This document shows positions 17,733 through 28,602 of a stretch of 64,000 nucleotides of DNA, piece by piece. The stretch comes from Chondrus crispus. Its lineage: Eukaryota; Rhodophyta; Florideophyceae; Gigartinales; Gigartinaceae. Numbering within the stretch: position 1 is the first letter of the stretch; each line of letters opens with the position of its first letter. The DNA is taken from positions 496,001-560,000 of the forward strand of contig NW_005179026.1 in NCBI RefSeq assembly GCF_000350225.1. The letters are read 5' to 3'. The notes beneath the pieces are model-generated. The model did not search any database, was not told where the DNA came from, and saw only the letters and a program-made list of their open reading frames with translations. Position numbers and translations under genes: made by a program.

Positions 17733-18926
17733 ATGCTTGTGCACGCGAGTGAGGCGAATGGAGAGGAAGTGGATGATGCGAGATGCAAGGAAGCCGTGAG
17801 TGAAATACTGAAAATGTGTGGCGGATTGCCGCTTGCGCTGAACGTGGCGGGAACGAGCGTGAGGTACATGAGGGAAAGATGGGAGGGAGAAGTATCAGAA
17901 GCATGGGGGGCATACCTTTCGAGGATGAAGAGTCGTAACACGATTCGCGGTGAGAGTCCGAAGGACGGATATTCGTCACTGGATGAGACGTTGCATACGT
18001 CACTGGATATCCTGGAGTCGGATGTGAGAAGGAGTGGGGAGACGGTTGATGAATTTTCGTTTCGAAAGATGCACCGGAGTCTGTGCGTTATGAAGAAGCA
18101 AGACTGGATACCTTTGAGTTTGGTTGGAGATTTGTGGGAGATGGACGAGGAGCGGACGGAAAGGTGTGCAAAGCAGATGAAAAGGGTTGGACTAGTAGAA
18201 GTGCAGTATGAGAGGGGTTGTGGTGGGTGGCGGGTGCATGATCTGACGCACGATTTCGCGGTGGAAGAAGCGAAGAAGAAGGAGGGTGTAGAAGAGTGGT
18301 ATAAGAAGATGGCGGATGTGTGCAGGGCAGGAGAAGGGTTGCTTGCGATGAGTGAGGACCGAGACGGAGAGGGGAAGAGCGCACGGGAGGAGTATGTTTT
18401 CGAGAATATATATCGTGTTTTGAAGCAGGGTGGGTGTGTAAAGGAGCTGAAGAGGCTATTTTTGAGTGCGCGATGGGTGAAGACAGTGATACGGAGAGGC
18501 GGGGTTTGGCAATACGAGGAAGCTGTGAAGGGATTGAGTAGAGACTTGAAGGGGAAAAGAGGAAGCGGGAAGGTGGGAATGGGACGGGGAGATGAGGATG
18601 CAGTGGATGGAATGGTTTTGATGATGCGGGCGGCGCGACTGAGTGTACCGTTTTGTGGTGAAAACAGTGCCGGGATTTACTTTCAACTATATGGGCGAGT
18701 GAAGCACAAGGCACGGGATTCAAGTTGTGTGCGAAAGATGCTGAAGAAAATTGAGAGATACGCACCACGGCCGTGGGTGCGGCCTGTGAGTGAGTGTGTA
18801 GCGCGAGCCGATGGAAAGATGGTGGAGCAGATTGTTCTGCCATATTTCGATAAAGAAATTCAAGTGGGCATGGATTCCAGTGGTGAAGTGTATGGATGTC
18901 AAGTGGAGGAGTCCGGGGCAAAGTAA
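17733..18926 (+). CDS. ARC/winged-helix and linker segment of NLR-like protein
   Basis: The open frame extends upstream of the ATG to about 17622, so the ATG at 17733 is internal. It encodes the TRD motif, then the CGGLPLALNVAG (GLPL) motif near residues 30-41. A winged-helix region with LHTSLDIL and a WRVHDLTHDFAVEEAKKK block (an MHD-like VHDLTHDFA) follows, then about 200 residues of basic linker. A stop at 18924 separates it from the WD40 ORF, which starts 35 bp later in another frame. This could be two cistrons or one gene split by a lesion. Confidence 0.8.
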   Translation: MLVHASEANGEEVDDARCKEAVSEILKMCGGLPLALNVAGTSVRYMRERWEGEVSEAWGAYLSRMKSRNTIRGESPKDGYSSLDETLHTSLDILESDVRRSGETVDEFSFRKMHRSLCVMKKQDWIPLSLVGDLWEMDEERTERCAKQMKRVGLVEVQYERGCGGWRVHDLTHDFAVEEAKKKEGVEEWYKKMADVCRAGEGLLAMSEDRDGEGKSAREEYVFENIYRVLKQGGCVKELKRLFLSARWVKTVIRRGGVWQYEEAVKGLSRDLKGKRGSGKVGMGRGDEDAVDGMVLMMRAARLSVPFCGENSAGIYFQLYGRVKHKARDSSCVRKMLKKIERYAPRPWVRPVSECVARADGKMVEQIVLPYFDKEIQVGMDSSGEVYGCQVEESGAK

Positions 18927-18960
18927 CAGTTTTCAGGCAATCTGCTGAGAAGGAGAGAAG

Positions 18961-19767
18961 ATGGTTGAATTCGAAGGCGAGTTCGAAACGGAGAGCCAGC
19001 GCCCAGGGACCAATGAACCAAGCAGTCAATTAGAAGGCGAGTTCGAAACGGAGGGCCAGGGCCCAGGGGATTTTGAAGCAAGCAGGCGCAAAATGTGTCG
19101 ACGTTTGAGGGCATATTTTGGAATGTGCTTTGGAAGTTTAACCTCCGAAGTGACTGGACAAAACCCGAGCGTGACTGCAGAAAACCCGAGCGTGACAAGA
19201 GCCACCTGCGCAACTCTCTGTGAGAGGAAGGAGAATGTTGTTGTGGGATATGAAGACGGGACGTTGAGGCTGTGGAGTACGTCGGAGAGGAAAGTCTTGA
19301 GAATTTTCCGCGGTCACAAGTCGAGAGTGATTTGTGTTGCGATGAGTGGGGACGGAAGACGTGTGGTATCTGGATCGGATGACAGGAGCGTGCGGGTGTG
19401 GGACGTGGAGACGGGAGCACAAGTCGGGGAGGCGTTAGTTGGACACACGGATCTGGTGACTAGCGTTGCGATCAGTGGGGACGGAAGACGTGTGGTATCT
19501 GGATCGTGGGACAAGAGCGTGCGAGTTTGGGACGTGGAGACGGGAGCACAAGTCGGGGAGGCGTTAGTTGGACACACGGATTTGGTGGTTAGCGTTGCGA
19601 TGAGTGGGGACGGAAGACGTGTGGTATCTGGATCGGATGACAAGAGCGTGCGGGTGTGGGACGTAGAGACAGGAGCACAAGTCGGGGAGGCGTTAGTTGG
19701 ACACACGGATCGGGTGGGTAGCGTTGCGATGAGTGGGGACGGAAGACGTGTGGTATCTAGATCGTAG
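18961..19767 (+). CDS. WD40 repeat segment of NLR-like protein, ends at premature TAG
   Basis: The ATG at 18961 starts two copies of an EGEFETE repeat and two PSVTxxN repeats. One diverged WD repeat follows (DGTLRLW), then near-identical 43-residue WD repeats, each ending VRVWDVETGAQVGEALVGHT. The stop (TAG, 19765-19767) lies where another repeat has TGG, so it is a nonsense change. Reading continues in the same frame to 20088. In NLR proteins a WD40 domain senses ligand or holds the NB-ARC inactive. Confidence 0.85.
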   Translation: MVEFEGEFETESQRPGTNEPSSQLEGEFETEGQGPGDFEASRRKMCRRLRAYFGMCFGSLTSEVTGQNPSVTAENPSVTRATCATLCERKENVVVGYEDGTLRLWSTSERKVLRIFRGHKSRVICVAMSGDGRRVVSGSDDRSVRVWDVETGAQVGEALVGHTDLVTSVAISGDGRRVVSGSWDKSVRVWDVETGAQVGEALVGHTDLVVSVAMSGDGRRVVSGSDDKSVRVWDVETGAQVGEALVGHTDRVGSVAMSGDGRRVVSRS

Positions 19768-19797
19768 GACGGGAGCGTGCGGGTGTGGGACGTGGAG
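19309..19797 (+). repeat. 129-bp tandem WD40 coding repeats (about 3.7 copies)
   Basis: The same landmark (the G of GACGGAAGAC) falls at 19351, 19480, 19609 and 19738, exactly 129 bp apart. Most differences between units are confined to the codons after HTD (L.V.T, L.V.V, R.V.G) and after SGS (D, W, D, stop), plus R/K and I/M changes. The pattern fits concerted evolution with a few free positions. Confidence 0.9.
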
Positions 19798-20088
19798 AGA
19801 GGGATCACACTTCATACTGGGAGGGAAATGGACTGGGAAAAAATCAGGGCTCAGTTCCTGAAGACGGCAGATTTGGGTACTGCTTCCCGCGCAGGACGAA
19901 CATCACAAATATTTTCAAGGGACGGATTTTCAAGGGACGGAAGAATTGTGCAAAGGCGAGAGGATGGGTCTGAGGCTGTCTTGGCCCAGTTGGAGAGTGA
20001 CGTAGTAGGCTTGTGGATAGACCACGATCACGGGGTTGCAGTTGCAGGGGCGGGCAATCTGGTTGCTATCATGAAGCTAGTGGTGTAA
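19777..20088 (+). pseudogene. C-terminal end of the WD40 protein beyond the nonsense codon
   Basis: It is in frame with the WD40 ORF. It begins with VRVWDVERG, the end of the fourth tandem repeat, and runs ~100 residues with no typical WD repeat until LVAIMKLVV and a stop. A short duplication (FSRDGFSRDGR) is present. It would be translated only if the TAG were absent or read through. Confidence 0.6.
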
Positions 20089-22198
20089 GCTAGTGGTGTA
20101 AGTAAGTATAGATGTAAGATACACACGTGGGATACGTGGACAGAATGTATCTCTGGCAAGAAAAGCTGAATGGGAATGAAAATCCCATTCGAGAATTAGA
20201 CTCCGAAGTAGATTCGAGGTGCGAACGCGAGGAGCTTCAACCTGACGATAGAACTACGAGATGGATGAAGGGGTGCGAGGAGCGGCCGAAGGGAAGTAAA
20301 TACAGGTGGAGCGAGCTGCCCTGCGCGAAAGGGAGTCCCGACGGCCTGGAGGTATCCTTTTGGTGCCGTATCCTGTTGCCTTTGCCAAGGTTGCGTGCAG
20401 CTCCGCTTCCCACCCAAACTCCAACGGAAGGAGGATCGTGCCCGCCTGCAACATCCCGCTCACTGTCTCCTTGCACACGTGTAACCATGTCTCATGCGTC
20501 TGATAATAGAAGTGCGATGGCCGCTTGCCGCCCGTGACAGTAGTACCCTTCAGGGTAGTGCGTTGAGGGTTTTTTGCTTTGTTTTTGATGTTTTTGATTT
20601 ATGAATGCGTGAGAAGAAGCTCGCCTCACGGACGTTGCAATCCATGTATGTATATGTATGTGTATGCATGAACTAGCGACCTGCTTCCGTTCATCGTGCG
20701 CTCTTGTGCTCAAAAGTTGTAAAGGTATTCGTGAATAAACGGTGTGTTGAGAAGCGTTGCAGACCGGGTCAAAGCGGGGCGATGGGTACACGTGCACAGG
20801 TTTTCCACGTGCACAGGTTTCCACGTGCACAGGTCCACACGTGTGAGAAGACAAGTGGCAAACGAGGCCAACTTTTTCCCTCAATTTTACCATAAATTTC
20901 AACTTTACTAAACATTTGGGCCTTTCACTTTACGGACATTTGGGCCTTTCCCTTTACGGAGCGTCAGCGTCGTCACTCAGTCCAATTACGAACACTGTCC
21001 TTGCAAAGGGCATCGGTTACTGTGAGAGAAAAGCACTAGGCAGAAAGGAAAGTGTCCTGGCCGGCACAGGTAACACAAGCGGCCTCCAGTGACAGACCGA
21101 CCGCGATAAGCTGTCTGATCACAGCCAGCAGCGAGACGCCAGCAGCGAGACGGATAAGTAGGAGCGAGAGAAGAGACAACGAAAGATGTTCTATGAGTTT
21201 GTCTAGACTGCGCCCCGCCGCCGCCACACTCTGCCAGCGGCGAGAACAGTGCGCCCCAGCTCTCCATCCCGCTGCTGCTGCAAGCCGGGTCGCGGCGGGA
21301 AAGCGTCCGCCACGCGACTAGAACGCGGCGGGGGCACGAGCGCTGTCCATACGTGCGGCGGCGACGGGAGCGCGCACGCGCAAGAGAGAGCGGGGGAAGG
21401 GGGAGGGAGGCACAGCCCGTCGGGGTGAGGGCGCGTGCAACGGCGGCGGCGGCGCTTATGCGGACGCGCGCGCTTCGAAAGGGATGCGCGCATTGCTGCG
21501 CACGAGCGGGAAGCAGGGCGGCATGGTGCTTGCGCTGCGAGTTGTTCGTGGTTTGAACGGGAAGGGTTTGCGGGCGGAGCTGCAGCCATGCTACGTGCGG
21601 CGTAGAAGACGCACGGCGGCGCGATTTGCGCTAACCCGCCGGCACGGGCCATCCGGCCGCACCTCAGCGACTGCGACCGGCCGCGCCCCGCGTGGGGCGC
21701 GGCGAAATAAGCACGTGGAGAGAGGGCGCAGTTACGCGCGGCGGACGGCGGACGGCGGCCCGGGTAAGCTAAAATGCGGCTTGAATCTGCAGCAGTCGCG
21801 CGGGGAGGCCGCGGGGCGCAACAGGTGGCCGCGCACCCGTTTTGATCGCGCACCCTTGCCGGGCGGCCGCGTACCCGGCGCGCCGTCTTCTTGTCTGGCG
21901 GCCGAGAGGCTTGATGGGGGCGATTCCTTCCAGGCAGGCCGTCACTTTACTCGGCGGCGAAACGCACGGTAAGGGGGCACGGTAACGGGGCCATGCTCCC
22001 CACCCGCAGCGACTCTCACTCCACGTTGAGGCTTGCAACACGTGGTCATTGCGGGCGAGGGAAGGAAGCTCACTTCTTCAGGCACAACATCAGTGTCGTC
22101 GGAATATGGCGCAAGCAAGCGACGCTCGCACTTGATCGACTGCTCGGCGGGAGGCACAACTGTGCTGGAAGGGGATCATCGTTGCGGAATAGTAATTC
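20089..22198. other. Intergenic region with simple repeats and a GC-rich block
   Basis: 20790-20843 has three cacgtgcacaggtttcc-like units. 20912-20959 is a direct duplication of a 24-bp unit (acatttgggcctttc plus cactttacgg). 21200-22000 is strongly GC-rich, with overlapping frames on both strands and no protein motif. I see no gene. Confidence 0.5.
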
Positions 22199-22475
22199 AA
22201 CTATTTTGGCAACGCACTGCTTCCCCTTGTTGCCACACTTTTCCGAAACCGAGTCACCCAGATGCGCGCCCGCCACTTGCTAACCTTGGTAGCTCTGTGA
22301 CTGATTACAACCTGCTCGCCTTTTCTGTTTTTACCGCCATTCGAAAGCCCATTACTTTCGCTTGTCCGCCAAAAATCCAGGCTGTGCCGTGCCATTACAA
22401 CGTAATATGCTTTTCCATGTCGATCGATAGCCGCCCATCATCGCCATTCCGAAAAAGTGCGTTGCCAAAATAGTT
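22199..22475. mobile_element. Small inverted-repeat element (277 bp), MITE-like
   Basis: A perfect 20-bp inverted repeat (AACTATTTTGGCAACGCACT at 22199-22218, its complement at 22456-22475) encloses about 237 bp of non-coding DNA. Further partial copies (GCCAAAATAGTTAA near 22483, GCCAAATTAGTTT near 22558) follow. No clear target duplication. Confidence 0.6.
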
Positions 22476-22913
22476 TATGTTTGCCAAAATAGTTAACGGA
22501 CATTATTTGACTGTTAGAATAAAGAGTTTTTTTCGGGCCACGGCCATTATTTGAGGTTGCCAAATTAGTTTCCATGCGATTCAGACCTGTAAAAGGCGTT
22601 CATTTAAGGGACTTCATTCCCTTGAATGAACACATGATGTGATTTCGTTACAGTTGTAAAGCTACTGTACAGTTGTGAAGAGTCGGGTACTGAAATAATA
22701 ATCACATGATTTGATTGGATATGTGCGTCTGGCACACAGTGGAAACACGCGCGTATGACTCCACAGAACACATCGAATGTACGCCTATACGACGATACAT
22801 AGAGTAGAAGTGACACCCAGTGAGCAGAATGCAGAGGCAGACAGTGAGAGCAGGGGACAAACGAAAGGGTGAGAGGACAATAACGTGGGCAAAAGGAAGG
22901 AATTCTCAATCGG

Positions 22914-23297
22914 ATGCACGGGAAGACGAACAGACGGATGGGTAAAGAATCAAGGGAAGAAGCCGATTCGTGCGATATGGAAAGAGATGGCAAGTGCATG
23001 CCGCTGCACCGAAAGGATGAGTGTAACGGAATGGGGGCCGGACCCACGAAGAAAGAAGTGGTATCACCACTGACAGAGGCGAATTCGGAGGATGAATCGA
23101 AGGATCAATGCGTACGTATGATGTACATAGCATGGACGAATGCAAGGAAAAGGCAGCTGAAAGACCCACAAAAAGGGAAACGAGCGAGGAGGAAACGATG
23201 GCTCCCGCAGCTAGAAGGGTACGGCATGAGTACTAATAGACGGGAGGTAGCTGAGTTAGCAAAGAAAAAGAGAGCATCGATCGACGCCAGCACATGA
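22914..23297 (+). CDS. Hypothetical basic protein
   Basis: This 127-residue frame is rich in K, R and E (QLKDPQKGKRARRKRW and ELAKKKRAS segments) and has no recognised domain. A minus-strand frame overlaps the same DNA. It could be chance coding in a purine-rich stretch. Confidence 0.25.
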   Translation: MHGKTNRRMGKESREEADSCDMERDGKCMPLHRKDECNGMGAGPTKKEVVSPLTEANSEDESKDQCVRMMYIAWTNARKRQLKDPQKGKRARRKRWLPQLEGYGMSTNRREVAELAKKKRASIDAST

Positions 23298-23584
23298 TGA
23301 TTACATTTGCCGAACCCGTATCCACAGTGTAGTCCGAAGGAATCAACCAATCAGCGATATCGTCATGAACAACGATTTTCTCATAACAGTACCGTTGGTA
23401 CTAGATCTGCGAAGCAGTTCCAACGCATTCTGTGGGTGCGTTGGACACTGCCGAGTCATCACCACACGTACGAAAAGACTTGGTAGCTGATAGTAGAGTT
23501 TATTTATCTGATCATACACAAAGAAAACGTGCACAACAGCTTTCTCATCGCATCTGACAGATAATATCGCGGCTCTACAGTATC

Positions 23585-24886
23585 CTAACAACTAAGGCTT
23601 TCTTCATCCTCTTCGAGCAATGCCCCCGCACCTTCTTCCATATCTATGCCACGAAGCTCGCGTTCCATCCTACGCCTACGCCTTTTACGATACCAGGCCT
23701 GCGCTCTCTTCCGCTTTGCTATTGTAGACTCGGCAATTTCTTTGAGGCGCTTTCTGTAGCGCTCATAAGTCTGACCATCGGCGTCCCTCAGAGGATGCCA
23801 TCGAATATGAAGATTTGTAAGCGCAACCGTGAGCTTGAATATACCATCATACAGAGACTCATTCCATCTGTACTTGTTTGCCGCGATAGCCCACAAAGCA
23901 GATTGCCTTCCAAAGTAGTTCTCCACTATAATGCGGTCCCCTGAAATGTTTTCATTCTCCCTACGCTGTTACAATGTGAGCACTCCTCCCGTGGGCTTTT
24001 TCATGGGCATTACTGCACGAATGTCACTTTGGATTCCTTGATAGCCCTTGTCAAATAATATGGCCCAATGATTCGGATGCTCATCAACCCCATTACTAAT
24101 GTCTGTGATTGCTCGCTCCTCAACAGATTTTTCAACAGCATCAAGGTGAAAGCCAAGATTACGACGAAATATTTCAATGTCTGCTACTGACCCAGGCTCG
24201 TGTGCGCTGCAGTGTATCGCGAGGCCATTGGGAAGGACTGCAACTTCCGTCTTGTAACCGTAGAGTTTATGCTTGCCCGAAAAGTAGCGCTTTGATTCCT
24301 CGACTGAACCACCGGGACGATAAGACTGCTGAAAGGTGACGTCGCATGCGTAGAGACACATTTTGTATTTGTTGAACGTGCGCTTGTCGGCCTGGAGTCG
24401 GGTCATGGCATACTTGTTCTGATAAAAGGCGACAAATTTGTTGTAGCAGTGTCCCGAGAGGAGCCGGATCATCGCTGTAACGCGCTTCTCGAATGTGGGG
24501 GGTTTGATACCGAACAAATAGGCCATTATATCCCATTTGGCGCCCTGTTTTAACACGCACATTGTCATGAAGATCATATCTTTTCCAGTTATGGCTGACT
24601 TGCTACCACGGCCTGTATTGTAGTTTGAATTGAGGTGTTCACGAATATGAGCCCAAATCGCGATAAACTCGTTCGGCGTAAAGTTTATCATATCCATGAT
24701 CCCTTGTGACCCGTTGGCATTCAAGAAGCGAGTGTATAAAGGTGCGTTGGAGTCGTTCTCGTATTCAGAGTCTGACGGCATCGGATTGTCATCATATGCC
24801 TCAAGTTCTTCCTGACGGGCAGCCTGGATTTCTTGCAGTAGCGCAAGTGCTCGGCTGACAGATGGGGGCGCACCACGGGGAGGCAT
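23585..24886 (-). pseudogene. Second PIF/Harbinger-like transposase, one nonsense codon
   Basis: The ATG at 24886 (MPPRGAPPS) is the likely start. The region carries a helical N-terminus, a WDIMAYLFGIKPPTFEKRV recognition-like block, the first catalytic Asp in CLYACDVTF and the second in AILFDKGYQG. A TAA at 23969-23971 interrupts the frame, and the third acidic residue (IIVENYFGRQ) lies just after it in the same frame. The C-terminus is very basic (RKRRRRRMERELR), then acidic. It belongs to the DDE_Tnp_4 group but differs from the 13206-14504 enzyme. A single nonsense codon suggests recent loss. Confidence 0.75.
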
Positions 24887-25460
24887 GGTGAAGGCAATAC
24901 CAAGAGGAGTGGGTGGGGAAAATGGGACCAGACGATGAAAAGGGAATGTGTTCACGAGTACGGAAGAACTGGCATGGTTAGGTCAGCAGTTGCCTCGTGG
25001 CTGGATTCGTGTCGTTTCGGGAATGGCGCGCAGTTTTCGCGCCAACTTGAAGAGAATGTCGTTCTATTCCGAAATGACTTTCTTTCGTACGAATAGACTA
25101 CAGGCCATACAAATTAGGGCACGAATAGCCAAGTCACACAGTGAAATAAAAGGTCGTAACTGTTCTCTCCGCCTTGATATGATTCGTTGTGATATGGTGT
25201 TTTTATGCTTAAGGCACCAACGTACGTCACTCAGTACCGCTCCGGGGCGTCGAGGCGTCGAACAGCTGGCGTGTGCGCGCGTCCTCCCCAATCCCGCTCT
25301 ACCACCGCTACCTTGAGCCCGTGCTCGGTACCGTGGGTGGGCCGTGCGTCTATCTTCTCGTCGATCGGGGTCTTTCTGAACTGGCAGTACTCACCCCCCT
25401 CGTCGTTGCGGGTGATTATACTACAGGGAGTCTATGGGTTTCATGAGTTTTGATCTAACT

Positions 25461-26362
25461 CTAGTTCCTCTGTCCTTTTGGGCAGTCTTTGGCAATGTGA
25501 CCCCTCCCACGGCAGCGCAAACACAGCCCTTCTCTCATACATTTCTCTCGTTCCTCTTTCGTGAGCTTCTTCATTTGCACATTGCCGATATGCATTGGGA
25601 CTGGGCTTTGAGCAACTGATATACGGAATGACGGGTCCTGGGGCGATCTCTGTCGATCAAAAGTCCCACCTCGACAATGGGCGGATTCGATCCTCTCTTC
25701 ATCTTTCATGGCATCAGCAATGGTTGCGTAGTCTTTCGTGCACAAATCTCTCCAAATGTATGATTTGAGCCGTCGGGTATAGCGGTCAACTTGTTCTTCT
25801 GCGTTAATGTTTGGGATATCGATGAGGATCTTTCGAAAGTCTTCATTGAACGTTGTAACGTCTTTCAGCTTCTGCCATTTGGCCAGTTTGTCTCTTGCAA
25901 TCTTTTCCTTGTTGAGGGTGTCGAATCGTGTAATTAGAGACTGACGTAGTCCAGACCAAGATTGAACTGATCTACCGTCCTCAGTGGCATGAAAGATCAT
26001 CCACCACTCATATGCTCCACCGCCGACGTAACTTATGCTACCGTAATAGTCTCCTCGTTAGAGATCTTTGACGGAGTTACTCATCTGGGTAAATCAACTG
26101 GTGGTAGAGCCTTTTCCTGAAAACGTTGATGGCTTTTTAACCTTCGGTACTGTCAAAATTCGCTGTTGTTTTGCATGTATGAATTCATTCCCTGCGGAGC
26201 ACTGCTCAGTTGTCCCCGAGCCTCTTCTAACGCGGCTTTCTGAGCTGGAATTTCACCATTCGCAGCACCCAGCTCTGTTTGCAGGTCATGCACTACTTGT
26301 GCTACGTTCTCGAGGGTTAATCTGTGGGACAGCTGAACACGAACTACCATCGTCTTTACCAA
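25461..26362 (-). pseudogene. Ty3/gypsy-type Gag relic
   Basis: The main frame (25461-26000, open upstream to about 26040) carries a retrotransposon Gag core (YEWWMIFHATEDG, then RFDTLNKEKIARDKLAKWQKLKDV) and a classical zinc knuckle CLRCRGRGHIAKDC (CX2CX4HX4C). A frame at 26153-26362 on the same strand, with a coiled-coil-like stretch, may be its N-terminus after a frameshift. No protease, RT or integrase follows, so this is an isolated gag fragment or the remnant of a non-autonomous element. Confidence 0.7.
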
Positions 26363-27904
26363 AATTGAGATTCATGACCAGCAAAACCATCTCTTCTGTT
26401 CACAATGCATTCAGAGACCAGCATATTACCACTGCGCATGAGAGGACTCTCGATATTAAGTTCTCTTTCACAAGAAAGTGGCTCGCAGCACACAGGATAT
26501 TGACCCGTTTGAGGTTAAGTTTTCACTTCGCAGGTTTTTCTCTCCACCATTGGCCGAGATAAAAAGAGCCCTCATAAAGTCTTTGCGTTACGTATGATTG
26601 CAGTCATAGGCTTGAAATAGATCAAGTGGCGAGGATTCGTTTGAGATGGTGGAAAAACCGGCGTCATTTTCATGTATTTTTGGGAAAAGCAAGGAAGACA
26701 AACAGAACATTCATGAACTGGATATGTAACAGGTTATGTAGCCATTTAATCACGAGGAAAGAAATCTTGCGAACATTGAGGNNNNNNNNNNNNNNNNNNN
26801 NNNNNNNNNNNNNNNNNNNNNNNNNNNNNNNNNNNNNNNNNNNNNNNNNNNNNNNNNNNNNNNNNNNNNNNNNNNNNNNNNNNNNNNNNNNNNNNNNNNN
26901 NNNNNNNNNNNNNNNNNNTTTCTTTGACGATGAGAACGGCTTCTTCGCTATTTCAGGTTGATTTGGATAAAGCAAAAACTTGATTAGATATAATTTTGGC
27001 ACTTGCTTGTGCGGAATTTTGTGGCACGGGTTGCGTCATCATCATGTGATGACACATACTCAGATACATTGTAGTCCATGGATCGCAGGGATTTTGGTGG
27101 ACTCAGATGGTCTCACACGCAATGCATAGTAGAAGATAGAGCTGCAGAGATGGAAGGGGACGATGGGAGATAATAATCGCCAGCAACAATCGCTAGTAGG
27201 ATTTGAGGTACAGGGAGGGGAACGCATCATGCTAGAATGAGTGCATAGGCCGCATAAAGAACAATCATGAGTGCCCTTCAATGAGGATAAAGTCATTGCT
27301 GCGCGTGGTGTGACTATTGGTCACTTATTTCTTCACATACATCACTAATGGCGACTAGTGAGCTTTTGTGTGTCAAATATCTGCTGAAGTTTGGTAATAT
27401 GGAGACAAGTGGTCAAATAAACGGGAGATATGAACGATGCAGTGAAGAAAGCTGACATTTTCTATTGGTACATCGGAATTCCACTGTTCCACTGCATCTT
27501 CCGAAAACCTTCAAAATTGCCCATTTGCCATTGAAATATAGGCTTCGGACCGGCTGGTGTGATTTAGCGACCCTTGGTCGCCTGGACAACAGCTCTGGAC
27601 CAATGGTCCCCATTCGGGCTGCATTGCATTGCTTTGGCAGAAGGGACCAGTTCAGTCGATGCTGCGTTAAACGGTCCCCAAGGGTCCAAATGCACTAATC
27701 TTAAAGTTCAATACAGCCAACCAGAAGCTCTGTATTGACTGGTCACTTTCGTCACGTATGCGTGACATAGACTCGCCCTTGAGGGTGTAGTGCTGGCGAG
27801 GACGCAGCTGTCTCCCTTCAAGGATGCCAGAGGTACTCCTGATATTACAAATCCTTCATGCAAACGCAAATTCGTGAAACCGAATTATAGTTGGTGGATC
27901 ACCA
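26363..27904. other. Intergenic region including the assembly gap
   Basis: No protein motif is visible on either strand. The sequence is interrupted by 137 N. Confidence 0.5.
26782..26918. other. Assembly gap (137 N)
   Basis: Run of N. Features cannot be traced across it, and its true size is unknown. Confidence 0.99.
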
Positions 27905-27909
27905 CACAT

Positions 27910-28104
27910 TGTGGTGACGAGATGATGCCTCTCATTTACTTCCCTAACTCTCACTCATTCTCTTAAGACTTGTGACCTAGCACCGTCGTCTGTGCGGCGT
28001 TGTGAGCCGTGTATTACGTGTGCACGTGTGTGCATGTATGGTTATCATTACAATTATTACCTTGTGAGTGCCATAGCGACTTCGCTGTTATGGTTATCAT
28101 TACA
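27910..28104 (-). repeat. Copia-2 3' LTR (long form, 195 bp)
   Basis: On the minus strand U3 starts with TGTAATGATAACCATA at 28104, and this 16-mer recurs 52 bp later at 28052. A polypurine tract (GACGGGGGGAG) directly precedes the first copy. Confidence 0.85.
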
Positions 28105-28560
28105 CTCCCCCCGTCGCTCTGGCACGATCCTTTGTTTGGTGCGCGGTCGGGGGGTCGCACACTTGCAGCTTGGTTTCTAAGTGTGTGAATGGTTTCGGTG
28201 TTAGCGGGTTTGTGAGTATATCGGCAAGCATGTCTTGTGACTGTATGTGTCGTATACTGATCGTTTTTGCTGTGGTCTGGTGGGTGAGGTAGTGATGTCG
28301 GAGGTCAATGAATTTCCTTCGTTTCGTGGGTCCGCTGTTCTTGCCACGCGTATTGCGGATTGGTTGTTTATATGGAAGGGTGTGGCCTTCTGTGATAACA
28401 TTCCGATGTCTTTGAGTAACCTTCTGATCCACGTCGTTTGTTGTGCGGCCGATGTTGCGGCAATATATTCTGCTTCGCATGTCGACAGTGCCGTGATGGA
28501 TTGCTTGATTGAGCCCCAGCAGACAGGGGAACCGTGGTATGTGTGGATCATGCCCGACAT
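28100..28560 (-). pseudogene. Copia-2 RNase H, C-terminal part in two frames
   Basis: 28201-28560 encodes the MSGMIHTYHGSPVCWGS and CEAEYIAATSAA blocks. A frameshift near 28345 moves the last block (RRKFIDLRHHYLTHQ, MLADILTNPL) to the frame ending at 28100. The segment upstream (28603 onward) is in phase, separated by one TAA. Confidence 0.75.
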
Positions 28561-28602
28561 GGATTTACGGTCTGTGACGTCTGCCGCGAAGTCCGCATCA
28601 CT

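Noticed and set aside
16617..18961. Introns joining the NLR segments
   Set aside because: The breaks coincide with a one-base indel in a duplicated segment and with short overlaps of frames; no GT-AG interval of plausible length fits. Kept as frameshifts.
18088..19029. 313-residue minus-strand frame
   Set aside because: Antisense to the winged-helix/linker part of the NLR-like gene, which has GLPL and VHDLTHDFA motifs on the plus strand.
21203..21853. 216-residue minus-strand frame and overlapping plus frames in the GC-rich block
   Set aside because: High GC reduces stop codons in all frames; composition is Arg/Ala/Pro-rich with no motif.
26626..26961. Open frames crossing the N run on both strands
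   Set aside because: Created by the gap; the sequence inside is unknown.
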